Shown here piece by piece: positions 24,779-32,717 of a stretch of DNA of 37,064 bases. The stretch comes from Terriglobia bacterium. GTDB taxonomy: Bacteria; Acidobacteriota; Terriglobia; Terriglobales; Acidobacteriaceae. The translations under genes were made by a program, and so were the position numbers. The notes beneath the pieces were generated by a model that saw nothing but the letters and a program-made list of their open reading frames with translations, did not search any database and was not told where the DNA came from. The stretch is taken from assembly GCA_020073105.1 (NCBI GenBank), contig JAIQFW010000012.1, positions 1 to 37,064 of the forward strand, in the 5' to 3' direction. The first letter of the stretch is position 1, and every line of letters starts with the position of its first letter.

Positions 24779-24811
24779 TGTCGCCTGCCATCATAGTGAA
24801 GATTTACGCCT

Positions 24812-25978
24812 ATGTCCGACGCCGAAAATGACCGCCTTGTTCTTCGCCGCGCACTCGACCTGGCGCGACAGGGCGTTGGCCTGACTTCCCCCAACCCCTG
24901 CGTGGGCGCAATTCTGGTGGACGCTAGCGGAGCGGTAGTCGGGAGCGGCAGCTACACCTACGATGGCATCAAGCACGCCGAAGTGCTCGCACTTGAGCAG
25001 GCCGGAGAAAAGGCTCGGGGATCAACTCTCTACATCAACCTCGAACCATGCTCCCACCAGGGCCGCACGCCACCCTGCGTTGATTCCGTAATTGCAGCTG
25101 GAATCCGCCGCGTTGTTGCCTGCATGCAGGACCCGAATCCCCAGGTGAGGGGCCAGGGATTCGCCAAGCTCCGGGATGCGGGCATCGAAGTCTCCCTGGG
25201 GGTCCTCGAGGAAGAAGCCAAAGCGCTCAATGAGTCTTTCGCGAAATACATCCGGCACGGCGCTCCCCTGGTCACACTGAAGGCAGCGATGACCCTGGAC
25301 GGAAAGATCGCGCCGCCCCCTAGCGAATCGCACAATCCGACGGCACTCGGCGCTGGAGGCGCAACTGCGGGCTGGATCACCAGTGAAGCCGCCCGCGCCC
25401 ACGTGCACGAGCTCCGTCACCAGCATGATGCAATTCTGGTAGGTGTGGGAACGGTCATCGCTGATGACCCGCTGCTCACCGACCGCAGCGGCCGCCCCCG
25501 CCGGCGGCCTCTGCTAAGGGTCATCCTTGACTCGCGTCTGCGCTTGCCCCTCGAGTCCCGTGTGGTCACAACTGCAAAGGACGATTTGCTCTTGCTGTGC
25601 TCTTTCGCCGAGGAGAAAAAGAGGAAACAGTTGCTGCAGCGCGGCGTTCGAATCGAGCAGATCCCCCGTCCTACGCCGGAGGGACACCCCGACCTTGCAG
25701 CCGTCGCTCACCATCTTGGCAAAATGGAAATCGCGAGCCTGATGATCGAGGGTGGTGCTATGGTGAACTGGGCGGCGCTCTCTTCCGGCATCGTTGACAA
25801 AGTATTCTTGTACTACGCCCCGAAGATTCTCGCGGGAACAGGTTCCGTCCCGTTTGCGGCCGGGACTGGATTCCACCGCATGAGCGATGCAGCCCAAGTG
25901 AAGTCCATCCGCCTGCACCGCTTTGGAGAGGATTTCGCGGTGGAGGGGTATCTGAAGGACCCGTATGCGGGCACTTAG
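24812..25978 (+). CDS. ribD: Bifunctional riboflavin deaminase/reductase RibD
   Basis: RibD carries out the deamination and reduction steps that follow GTP cyclohydrolase II in riboflavin synthesis. Residues 1-150 are the zinc deaminase: His55-Ala-Glu57 (KHAEVLA) and Cys80/Cys89 (EPCSHQGRTPPC). The C-terminal reductase follows from about 155, with LKAAMTLDGKIA, WITSEAARAHVHELRHQHDAILVGVGTV, DDPLLT, VILDSRLRLP and IEGGAMVNWAAL. Length (388 residues) is normal. The stop TAG and the two codons before it lie in the first bases of a heptad-repeat element (GGCACTTAG), so the last residues are encoded by repeat sequence. ribE follows 100 bases later, the gap being filled by that repeat. Confidence 0.96.
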   Translation: MSDAENDRLVLRRALDLARQGVGLTSPNPCVGAILVDASGAVVGSGSYTYDGIKHAEVLALEQAGEKARGSTLYINLEPCSHQGRTPPCVDSVIAAGIRRVVACMQDPNPQVRGQGFAKLRDAGIEVSLGVLEEEAKALNESFAKYIRHGAPLVTLKAAMTLDGKIAPPPSESHNPTALGAGGATAGWITSEAARAHVHELRHQHDAILVGVGTVIADDPLLTDRSGRPRRRPLLRVILDSRLRLPLESRVVTTAKDDLLLLCSFAEEKKRKQLLQRGVRIEQIPRPTPEGHPDLAAVAHHLGKMEIASLMIEGGAMVNWAALSSGIVDKVFLYYAPKILAGTGSVPFAAGTGFHRMSDAAQVKSIRLHRFGEDFAVEGYLKDPYAGT

Positions 25979-26071
25979 CAATTGGCATTTGGCCGAGCGA
26001 GTTCCGTGGTCGTTCGACCCGCACATGGGGCTAAGGGCCAAATGCTAAGTGCTAAATGCTAACTGCTGAGG
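25971..26071. repeat. Inverted heptanucleotide arrays spanning ribD stop to ribE Shine-Dalgarno
   Basis: The right arm has six plus-strand heptads in exact register from 26030 to 26071: GCTAAGG, GCCAAAT, GCTAAGT, GCTAAAT, GCTAACT, GCTGAGG. The left arm, 25971-25993, reads on the minus strand GCCAAAT, GCCAATT, GCTAAGT, GC. The centre (25994-26029) is unrelated to the centre of the copy at 19303-19337. The left arm includes the ribD TAG (25976-25978); the last right-arm unit provides GAGG at 26068-26071, seven bases before the ribE ATG. Confidence 0.87.
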
Positions 26072-26078
26072 TTTTCCT

Positions 26079-26723
26079 ATGTTCACCGGCATCATTGAAG
26101 AAGTTGGACAGGTTACTCGCATCGCACAAGGCAACGGCACCCGCCATCTGACCGTATCGTCCACCGAACTGGTCAAAGAACTCAAGCAAGGGGCCAGCAT
26201 TGCGGTGAGTGGCGTCTGCTTGACAGCCGTTGACATCACCTCCCAGTCGGTGGGCTTCGATCTGGCCGAGGAGACCTGGAACGTCACTTCGTTCTCGCGC
26301 ATCAAGGAGGGTGCGCTGGTGAATCTCGAACTTCCCATACGTGCCGATGGACGATTCGGCGGCCACATCGTGCAAGGCCATGTCGACGGTACGGGCAAGT
26401 TTCTCTCCCTCGATCCCATCCCCGGCGCTGATGACTATTGGTTGCACATCGAAATTCCGCCCGAACTCACCCGTTATGTCATCTTCAAAGGATCGCTATC
26501 GATCGAAGGTATCAGTTTGACAGTAGCGAAGATCGAAGGCACGGCAGTCACAGTCGCGATTATTCCTCACACGGTTCTCATGACCAATCTCAAGTCGCTC
26601 AAGCGCGGCGACCCGGTGAACCTCGAAGTGGATATGATCGCAAAGTACGTGGAGAAGATGATGCATGGCGACTCAGCCAATAGCTCGATTACGCTGGAGA
26701 GACTGGTAAACCAAGGGTTCTAG
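26079..26723 (+). CDS. ribE: Riboflavin synthase alpha chain
   Basis: Riboflavin synthase dismutates two molecules of 6,7-dimethyl-8-ribityllumazine to riboflavin and the pyrimidine precursor. The 214-residue protein has the two tandem lumazine-binding domains. Domain 1 contains MFTGIIEEVGQV, ISGVCLT-like SIAVSGVCLTAVDI, GALVNLELPI and GGHIVQGHVDGTG. Domain 2 contains YVIFKGSLSIEGISLTVA, IIPHTVLMTNLKSLKRGDPVNLEVDMIAKYVEKM. The start ATG has GAGG seven bases upstream, inside the heptad repeat. No FMN riboswitch is seen before ribD or ribE. It is followed by a perfect 28-bp palindrome before a convergent gene. Confidence 0.96.
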   Translation: MFTGIIEEVGQVTRIAQGNGTRHLTVSSTELVKELKQGASIAVSGVCLTAVDITSQSVGFDLAEETWNVTSFSRIKEGALVNLELPIRADGRFGGHIVQGHVDGTGKFLSLDPIPGADDYWLHIEIPPELTRYVIFKGSLSIEGISLTVAKIEGTAVTVAIIPHTVLMTNLKSLKRGDPVNLEVDMIAKYVEKMMHGDSANSSITLERLVNQGF

Positions 26724-26737
26724 GAGCTGGTCAGGTC

Positions 26738-26765
26738 GTAGAGACGTAGCTAGCTACGTCTCTAC
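26738..26765. repeat. Perfect 28-bp palindrome between convergent genes
   Basis: The half-site GTAGAGACGTAGCT is followed at once by its exact reverse complement. It lies 14 bases after the ribE stop and 9 bases before the stop of the minus-strand ABC ATPase gene. It could act as a terminator hairpin for both, although no T-run follows. Similar GTAGAGACGT-type palindromes are, from memory, dispersed in cyanobacterial and other genomes, so a mobile palindrome family is equally possible. Confidence 0.8.
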
Positions 26766-26774
26766 AGCGGACCG

Positions 26775-27548
26775 TCAGGCGCTTTCTCCCAGATCCAGTT
26801 CATCCAGTTTCAGAAACTCCTGCACAATCGGCTCCTCTGACTCCTCCATCTCCGGATAGGTCCCGAAAAAGAGCACCTTGGCCTCGTGCAGGAACACGAT
26901 CCGGTCGGCCAACTTCTGGGCCAGGCGCATATCGTGGGTCACGACCACGCTGGTCAGGTGCAGTTGGGCTTTGAGGCGTTTGATAAGATCGCCCAGCAAT
27001 TGGGCCATGAGCGGATCGACCATGGTTGTCGGCTCGTCGTAGAGCACACACTCTGGCCGCGCTGCCAGGGCGCGCGCGATTGCCACCGATCGCTTCATTC
27101 CGGTGGACAGGTCGGAGGGCAGCAAGTCACGCATTTCCTTCACGCCCACCATCTCCAGCAATCCGTCGACGATTTGCAGGATCTGCTCTTCGCTGAGGTC
27201 CTTGTGCTCACGCAGGGGGAAAGCCACATTTTCGCCCACGCTCAACGAATCGAACAGGGCACCGTTCTGAAACACCATGGTGACTTTCTTACGGATTCCT
27301 TCCATCTGGTCTTCGGAGTAGTCAGTGATATCCTCATGCGCCACGATCACGCGTCCTGCGTCCGGCTTCAGAAATCCCATGATGTGCTGCAAGGAGACCG
27401 ACTTGCCCACGCCGCTGCGACCCAGGATGCAAACCGTTTCCCCCGGTATGACGTCGAAGCTGACTTGGTCGAGGACCAGATTGTCGCCGAAGGACTTGGA
27501 CACCTCCTTGAACTCGATGTACGGCCCGGTTTGTCCATTGCTGCCCAT
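26775..27548 (-). CDS. ABC transporter ATP-binding protein, MlaF-like lipid transport family
   Basis: A 257-residue ATPase subunit with Walker A GRSGVGKS (43-50), Q-loop VFQNGALFDSLSV (92-104), signature LSTGMKR (147-153), Walker B CVLYDEPT and the switch histidine in VVVTHDM. The wording of the Q-loop and of EPTTMVDPL after Walker B matches the MlaF/Ttg2A family, which powers phospholipid or organic-substrate transport between the membranes with an MlaE permease and an MCE-domain protein. Neither partner is in the window. The frame extends upstream to 27635, but ATG 27548 gives the usual MlaF-like N-terminus. It lies downstream of mobA on the same strand and converges on ribE. Confidence 0.88.
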   Translation of the reverse strand: MGSNGQTGPYIEFKEVSKSFGDNLVLDQVSFDVIPGETVCILGRSGVGKSVSLQHIMGFLKPDAGRVIVAHEDITDYSEDQMEGIRKKVTMVFQNGALFDSLSVGENVAFPLREHKDLSEEQILQIVDGLLEMVGVKEMRDLLPSDLSTGMKRSVAIARALAARPECVLYDEPTTMVDPLMAQLLGDLIKRLKAQLHLTSVVVTHDMRLAQKLADRIVFLHEAKVLFFGTYPEMEESEEPIVQEFLKLDELDLGESA

Positions 27549-27606
27549 GCGCAGTCCGGTGAATCCCTTCGATGATAAACGATGGAGCCGGAGAGTTGGT
27601 TGGTCC

Positions 27607-28194
27607 CTAGGAACGGATCTGGTTCGCCCGCTCAAAGTCTTCCGGGGTGTTCAGATTGCGAAACATCTCCTGCAAGAAGCCGGCCTGCGCCAATTCTTCT
27701 GCCTGGATCACCCGCGTGTTGACCGTGGCGAACAGCGGATCAATTTTATTCCTGCCCTCCCGCAAGGACTGTTCACAGGCCACAGCGAATTCGCTGCGGT
27801 AAACCGCCGTGAGCGGCTGATAGCCCCCCGCCGCCAGGGGCACCGTGACCATGGCTCGCGCTTCCCTGGCTTGCGCCACAAGGTATTCGAGAAACCGCGG
27901 TTCCAGCAGGGGCAGATCGACTGCCAAAAGCAAGTTCCATTCTGTTCGGGTGTTCGAAAGCGCTGCATGAATCCCGCCTAAAGGTCCTCGCCCTCGATAC
28001 ACGTCTTCGACGACGGTTCCAAAGTTCGCGAACTTCTTCGCGTCTCCTACGATTCGCACTTGCCTCGCAACGGTGCCAGCCAGTTTCAAGGCATGGGAAA
28101 GCAACGTTCCCCCTGCCCAGGGCAGAAAGGCCTTGTCGGAGCCCATGCGGGTACTCTTGCCACCCGCCAGGACGAATGCGGTGAGGTCGTTCAC
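27607..28194 (-). CDS. mobA: Molybdenum cofactor guanylyltransferase MobA-like
   Basis: A 195-residue nucleotidyltransferase with the MobA N-terminal loop FVLAGGKSTRMGSDKAFL, where the LAGGxSxRMGxDKA motif binds GTP, and the metal-binding AVDLPLLEP strand. YRGRGPLGGIHAAL and AAGGYQPLTAVYRSE are also typical. The reaction is transfer of GMP to molybdenum-molybdopterin to form the dinucleotide cofactor. Related IspD/GlmU-like and MocA enzymes share the fold, but the motif wording favours MobA. It lies 31 bases downstream of the VCBS-repeat gene and 58 bases upstream of the ABC ATPase, all on the minus strand. Confidence 0.86.
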   Translation of the reverse strand: MNDLTAFVLAGGKSTRMGSDKAFLPWAGGTLLSHALKLAGTVARQVRIVGDAKKFANFGTVVEDVYRGRGPLGGIHAALSNTRTEWNLLLAVDLPLLEPRFLEYLVAQAREARAMVTVPLAAGGYQPLTAVYRSEFAVACEQSLREGRNKIDPLFATVNTRVIQAEELAQAGFLQEMFRNLNTPEDFERANQIRS

Positions 28195-28225
28195 GCTGTG
28201 ATCATACTAGGGACAGGCCGCTACA

Positions 28226-29815
28226 TTATCGCCCCGACTTGGCAGCAAAGTTCGAGTGGCCTACTACAGCCGTTGTCGCTTCTCCGGCTTTGATTTCGTA
28301 GCGCACGTCGCACCCGGAAACACACGACAGGTCCGCCGGCACGCGCCATTGATAGCGGCCGTTGTTCGGTAGTTCTCCCGCGATCTTCTTCCATGGCCCG
28401 TTTGGACCAGTGCTTGAAACTGCCAGGGAAACGGTCGCCGCGCCGAATCCGTTCGGCACGGCAGCGTTCCACTCGAACATGCGCACCGAGCCCGGCACCA
28501 TTGTGGCCCCACCGTGGGGGTGCTTGGGGAAGATCCGCAATGCAGTCGCCGGTGAACTCTCCACGAACACATGGAAATGGTTTCGCGCACTGAAGGGGTT
28601 GCCTTCGGCCGCAATAACGCCGATGTCCGGATAGCCATTGTGGTCGACATCGGTCCCTGCGCGAAAGGCCGCGTATCCCTGTGTCCCCGGTGTCGTGAAC
28701 GTGCTCGCTAGCTTCCAGTTGCCTTTTCCGTCGCCGGCGATCACCACCATCCGTCCGGCGCCGAATGCCACCAGGTCGCCATGGCCGTCCAGATTCATGT
28801 CGGCGATCTGCGTGGCTTCGAATTTTCCGGAGGCGGGAAGCGCTCCTGAAAGATTCTTCCAGACTGCGTTGGAAACCATGGTCCACACCTGCAAGCCGCC
28901 GCTGGGAGTGGCGAAGGCCAGGTCGTCCCGGCCGTCATCGTTCACATCACCGACGGAGATCCCGGCGCGTCCCTGCGATGACATGGGGGGCAGGTTTCCG
29001 TCTGCCGGCCGGAAGCGTCCGTGTCCGTCTCCCAGAAACACCGTACCCTTTCGGTTGGCGGTGGCCATGTCTGCGTTTCCGTCGCCGTTGAAATCGGCGA
29101 AAACCAAGTCGTCGCTTGAGTTCTCCCCGAGAAAACCCGCGCTCTGCGACCAGGTCCCGTCCCCACGATTCAGATACACGTGCACGCCGGAGCAGCAACC
29201 GAAGGAATTCGAGCCGTAGTCGAGAAAGCCATCGTTGTTCACGTCGGCCAGATCAGTGCCGAACATGCCGTAGGTTTCACCATTGGTGGCCAGACCCTGG
29301 TCCCAGGGAGTCCAGTGCATGCCTGTGTTGTCACCCAAGGCCACGCCCTCAATGCGGTTGCCGAACTGGTTGTCGGAATAGTTGTGGTGATCGCCGAAGG
29401 CAACGTCCACCGATCCGTCGTTGTTCACATCGCCCAGAGCCACACCACCGTAGCCAAAATTGCCGTTTTGGAAGAGCTGCCATTGCCCCTGCTGACCCAG
29501 ACCATCGCCGAACCAGACCATCACACCATGCTCGTTAGAGGACAGCGGCGAACCGTGGTCTCCGATACTCACGATATCGACATTGCCGTCCCGGTTGACG
29601 TCGCCAAATTCGATTTCTGTGCGGCCTCCGTCCAGCTTTGCTCCCAAACCTTGCGAGGCTTCGACATAGTGCAATGACAGCTGGCCAGCCTGGGACGCGG
29701 TTGGGACTTGGTCCGAGCCGCCCCGCACAGTTGGCAGCAGCGCGGTACTCAGCCCTAACACACAGACGATCGCGGTTGCTCCGAATCGGTGAGATGACTT
29801 CCAAAGAGTGCACAT
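28226..29815 (-). CDS. Secreted VCBS/FG-GAP repeat protein
   Basis: A 529-residue protein beginning with a signal peptide (ATAIVCVLGLSTALLPT). Seven FG-GAP/VCBS-type repeats follow, each carrying a calcium-binding D-x-N-x-D-G loop: DVNRDGNVDIV, DVNNDGSVDVAF, DVNNDGFLDYG, DFNGDGNADMAT, DVNDDGRDDLAF, DMNLDGHGDLVAF and DVDHNGYPDIGV. They should form a seven-bladed beta propeller. The last 110 residues or so look like an immunoglobulin-like domain (SVRMFEWNAAVPNGFGAATVSLAVSS). It contains a cysteine pair in DLSCVSGCDV. It is likely periplasmic or extracellular with a binding role; the ligand is unknown. Confidence 0.88.
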   Translation of the reverse strand: MCTLWKSSHRFGATAIVCVLGLSTALLPTVRGGSDQVPTASQAGQLSLHYVEASQGLGAKLDGGRTEIEFGDVNRDGNVDIVSIGDHGSPLSSNEHGVMVWFGDGLGQQGQWQLFQNGNFGYGGVALGDVNNDGSVDVAFGDHHNYSDNQFGNRIEGVALGDNTGMHWTPWDQGLATNGETYGMFGTDLADVNNDGFLDYGSNSFGCCSGVHVYLNRGDGTWSQSAGFLGENSSDDLVFADFNGDGNADMATANRKGTVFLGDGHGRFRPADGNLPPMSSQGRAGISVGDVNDDGRDDLAFATPSGGLQVWTMVSNAVWKNLSGALPASGKFEATQIADMNLDGHGDLVAFGAGRMVVIAGDGKGNWKLASTFTTPGTQGYAAFRAGTDVDHNGYPDIGVIAAEGNPFSARNHFHVFVESSPATALRIFPKHPHGGATMVPGSVRMFEWNAAVPNGFGAATVSLAVSSTGPNGPWKKIAGELPNNGRYQWRVPADLSCVSGCDVRYEIKAGEATTAVVGHSNFAAKSGR

Positions 29816-30037
29816 CGCCTAGGCCCCCAAACCTCTGACCTAACTACAAACCGAGCTATCGTAGCCCTGAGCGTGGCGGGGGTCAATCTGGACGGCCCAA
29901 ACCGGTTGCTGTGAAAATCACTGGCGACTGCTGCGGCTCTGAGTCGGTTCAGGCATAGCTGCAGGCGCTTAGGGTTGCAGGGACGATAGCGACGCTGCAC
30001 GGAAGTAACCTACCCAAAGTTCGCGGAGCGGTACATC

Positions 30038-30631
30038 ATGGGTTTTCCGGTGTTCCCACCCGGAAAGACGAACATGCCCCAGAAGTTACTGGACGTCCTT
30101 ATGTTAGGTCGCTGCTCCCACGAATTCTCCTGGCCACGGCGGGCGGCGGATGGTGATTACTACCAGGTTTGCCTGCTGTGTGCCGCCGAGTACAAGTACG
30201 ACTGGAAAACCATGCGCCGTACTCAGCGGGTCGATCACACTGCGGCCCAAAGCACAAATGAGGCCGCCGGCGGCCGCCGGAGCCGGAGCCACGCCCGCAA
30301 ACCGTCCTGGGTCCCGCGCGCCCGGCGCCTCAAGCTGGAGACCACAGTCCGCTATCGGGTGAAGAACTTGGGCAGCTGGTACGAAGGAGTGATTAACAAC
30401 CTGAGCCAATCAGGTCTCCTTTTTCAGGGGCCGCAACGCTTCCCCAGCAACACTCTGGTGGAAATGGTCTTCGAGATGCCGGAAGAGATTTCCGGACAGA
30501 AGAACAGCACTGTCCTGTGTCAGGGGCGCATCATTCGCGCGAAGGAACCAGGGAAAAATGCGCATGAAAGTTCCGACAGCACCACCCTGGCAGCCAGCAT
30601 TCTCGATTACAAGTTCCTGCACCAGAATTGA
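30038..30631 (+). CDS. PilZ domain protein with N-terminal Cys motif
   Basis: A 197-residue protein. The C-terminal half (from about residue 92) is a PilZ domain: the arginine patch RARRLK, beta strands TTVRYRVKN, and NLSQSGLLFQG, matching the RxxxR and (D/N)xSxxG cyclic-di-GMP contacts. The N-terminal part has GRCSHEFSWPRR and YQVCLLCAAEYKYDW, giving a Cys-His plus CxxC set that could bind zinc. A basic linker (GGRRSRSHARKPS) joins the two. ATG 30038 has GGAGCGG upstream; an in-frame ATG at 30074 is also possible. It is likely a cytoplasmic receptor for cyclic-di-GMP, whose level the HD-GYP protein at 21772 could control, but no direct link is visible. Confidence 0.82.
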   Translation: MGFPVFPPGKTNMPQKLLDVLMLGRCSHEFSWPRRAADGDYYQVCLLCAAEYKYDWKTMRRTQRVDHTAAQSTNEAAGGRRSRSHARKPSWVPRARRLKLETTVRYRVKNLGSWYEGVINNLSQSGLLFQGPQRFPSNTLVEMVFEMPEEISGQKNSTVLCQGRIIRAKEPGKNAHESSDSTTLAASILDYKFLHQN

Positions 30632-30784
30632 CAGACGTCGAGTGGTCGGGAAAAGCGGAGCAGCCACCCGCTATCGCTGACCCGCTAAGTGCTTCACCGG
30701 CCTAGGTTTCTCCACCGGTATGACGGAACAGTTTCCAGCGAGAATTTTCTACCGGAATCACATCGGCGGTGCATCTAAACTGAA

Positions 30785-30790
30785 TATACT
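30785..30790 (+). promoter_or_regulatory. Candidate -10 box upstream of the BON lipoprotein gene
   Basis: TATACT (five of six to consensus) lies 30 bases before the ATG at 30820. No clear -35 hexamer is seen. AGGAG at 30807-30811 is the ribosome binding site, eight bases before the ATG. Confidence 0.35.
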
Positions 30791-30819
30791 GGCCACATAA
30801 ACTTTCAGGAGTAACGTCT

Positions 30820-31863
30820 ATGAAGGCGAGAGTCTCTCTCTACCTCAGCGCAGTGGTACTTTTGACCGTGTTCGTGGTCGCCGTAGGCTGTTCCAAGGCT
30901 CCCAGCGATGCCCAGATTGCCAGCGACATCCAGGCTAAGCTGACCAGCGATTCCGGCCTTCAGGGTAAGCAACTGGTGGTGCAGGCCGCAAACGGGACCG
31001 TGACACTCTCCGGCACCGTGGACAACGATGCCCAGCGCGATGCCGCAGCGCGTTACGCATCTTCGGAAGAGGGTGTAAAGCAGGTTGTGAACAATTTGCA
31101 GGTGGCGCCCCCGATGCAGACGGCGCGAGCACTTGCCCCACGGGAAGAACGCAAGCCATCACCCGCCCCTAAGCGGCGCCACGAGCCGCGCAAACAGCAA
31201 GATCCCGTTCCGGACCCGCCCGAGAGTGTGCAACCGGTAGCCCAGGTGCAGGCTCCGGCTCCAGCTCCGGCGATGCCGGCCACTCCGCCACCTCCACCGC
31301 CTCCGCAGAAGGTGACCATACCTTCGGGCACGGCGTTGTCGGTACGGCTGGTGGACTCGATCGACAGTGAGAGAAACCAGGTAGGTGATACCTTCCGCGC
31401 AACCCTGAATGCGCCCATCACCATGGACGGTGAAGTCGTGGTTCCCTCCGGCAGTGATGTTGTAGGCCACCTCGCAGATGTACGAAGCGCAGGCAGGTTT
31501 GCCGGCAAGTCGGCGGTTGTGTTGCAACTGGACAGCATTTCCTCGAATGGCAAGACCTATAACATCCAGACTGACCAATTTAAGCGTGAAGGCAGTTCCC
31601 GAGGCGTGAACACGGCTGAAAAAGTCGGCGCCGGCGCCGGTATCGGGGCAATCATAGGCGCAATTGCGGGTGGCGGCAAAGGTGCTGCGATTGGAGCTGC
31701 TGCCGGTGGGGGCCTGGGCGGCGGGGTTCAAGCTGCCACCAAGGGTCAGCAGATCAAGCTGCCCTCAGAGACCGTGCTGAACTTCAATCTGCAGGCGCCG
31801 GTCACAGTGATCGCCAGCGAGCGTGGGCGCGATTCCGGACGTCAGAAACTGGGCCCGAACTAA
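30820..31863 (+). CDS. BON-domain lipoprotein with glycine-zipper segment
   Basis: A 347-residue envelope protein. The N-terminus is a lipoprotein signal with lipobox VAVGC, Cys24 being the lipidation site. A BON domain follows (residues about 30-95: IASDIQAKLTSDSGLQGKQL, GTVTLSGTVDNDAQRDAA, VVNNLQVAPP). A Pro/Ala-rich linker with a run of seven prolines comes next, then a beta-rich C-terminal region (IPSGTALSVRLVDSIDS, VPSGSDVVGHLADVRSAG). Inside it is a glycine-zipper stretch (GAGAGIGAIIGAIAGGGKG) that could insert into a membrane. BON domains bind phospholipid surfaces or peptidoglycan-associated proteins. The gene is followed directly by a strong intrinsic terminator and appears monocistronic. 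Confidence 0.85.
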   Translation: MKARVSLYLSAVVLLTVFVVAVGCSKAPSDAQIASDIQAKLTSDSGLQGKQLVVQAANGTVTLSGTVDNDAQRDAAARYASSEEGVKQVVNNLQVAPPMQTARALAPREERKPSPAPKRRHEPRKQQDPVPDPPESVQPVAQVQAPAPAPAMPATPPPPPPPQKVTIPSGTALSVRLVDSIDSERNQVGDTFRATLNAPITMDGEVVVPSGSDVVGHLADVRSAGRFAGKSAVVLQLDSISSNGKTYNIQTDQFKREGSSRGVNTAEKVGAGAGIGAIIGAIAGGGKGAAIGAAAGGGLGGGVQAATKGQQIKLPSETVLNFNLQAPVTVIASERGRDSGRQKLGPN

Positions 31864-31882
31864 GAGTCAGGTATCGGTCAAT

Positions 31883-31919
31883 GAAAGGGACGCAGCGGGC
31901 CGCGTCCCTTTCCTTTTTT
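31883..31919 (+). terminator. Rho-independent terminator after the BON lipoprotein gene
   Basis: The stem GAAAGGGACGC (31883-31893) pairs perfectly with GCGTCCCTTTC (31902-31912) around an 8-nt loop, followed by CTTTTTT. It begins 20 bases after the stop codon. Confidence 0.92.
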
Positions 31920-31953
31920 GATCACTTCGCGACATGATCCATCACACCTGCTG

Positions 31954-31982
31954 GTGACAAACTTCACATCCAGCCGTACAAT
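31954..31982 (+). promoter_or_regulatory. Sigma-70-type promoter of the cytochrome c gene
   Basis: GTGACA at 31954-31959 (five of six to TTGACA) and TACAAT at 31977-31982 (five of six to TATAAT) are separated by exactly 17 bp. Transcription would start near 31989, giving a leader of about 65 nt. The leader contains a short direct repeat (GGAATCAT twice, 32004-32021) and AGGAGG at 32043-32048 five bases before the ATG. Confidence 0.62.
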
Positions 31983-32053
31983 TCACGCCTACACTTAAAC
32001 CTAGGAATCATCAGGAATCATAAGGAGCTTTCAGCAATCATAGGAGGCATGTT

Positions 32054-32485
32054 ATGCGGGTGCTGCTTTGGATTTTCGCGGTTCTTATGATGTTCACAGT
32101 TGCAGCCGGCGCACAGGAGAAGCCGACGAAGACCATCAAGCATGTCCCGGTGACGGCCACATCACCCACATCCGGCCAAGACATGTTTAAGGCCTATTGC
32201 GCCGTCTGTCATGGTATCGATGGCAAGGGGAACGGCCCCGCCGCCCCTGCCTTGAAGGTGCCCCCCACCGACCTAACCGTCCTGAGCAAGAACAGCGGTG
32301 GTCAATTTCCGGACATGAAGGTGATCTCTATCATCCGCGGCGAAGGCAACCTGGCGGCGCATGGCACGCGGGAGATGCCGGTCTGGGGCCATCTATTTTG
32401 GACCATGAGCCACGGACATGAAGGTGAAGTGCAACAGCGTGTAAGCAACCTGACCAAGTACATTGAGTCTCTGCAAGCGAAGTAA
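32054..32485 (+). CDS. Secreted monohaem cytochrome c
   Basis: A 143-residue protein with a signal peptide (LLWIFAVLMMFTVAAGA) and a single class I cytochrome c domain. The haem site is CAVCH at residues 49-53, and Met108 in REMPVWG is the likely sixth ligand. GNGPAAPALKVPPTDLTVL and the C-terminal VSNLTKYIESLQ helix fit small periplasmic electron carriers, such as subunits that accompany oxidases or dehydrogenases. No redox partner is encoded next to it. It has its own promoter and a strong AGGAGG ribosome binding site, so it is probably expressed as a single well-translated gene. Confidence 0.92.
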   Translation: MRVLLWIFAVLMMFTVAAGAQEKPTKTIKHVPVTATSPTSGQDMFKAYCAVCHGIDGKGNGPAAPALKVPPTDLTVLSKNSGGQFPDMKVISIIRGEGNLAAHGTREMPVWGHLFWTMSHGHEGEVQQRVSNLTKYIESLQAK

Positions 32486-32717
32486 GACATTCCGATGGCC
32501 GGAGGGGGCACACCGGAGCGTGCCCTTTTCGAGCCTCTCGCCCGATGCAAGTACGGCACGCTGATCTTGCTGGGTACGACCTCAAGCACAACTCGTTCAA
32601 CAACTTAGTAACTATTGCCCTTTTGTACACTGCCTTTAGTACCCTGCGTTCCACCTCGGGAATCACCGTATAATCGAGGCAAAACCGGCACAAACCAAGG
32701 TTTTGCACAAGGAGACG

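Noticed and set aside
30671-30690. GCTATC, GCTGACCC, GCTAAGT, GCTTC as a further heptad array
   Set aside because: Units are not in 7-bp register, and only one matches the consensus.
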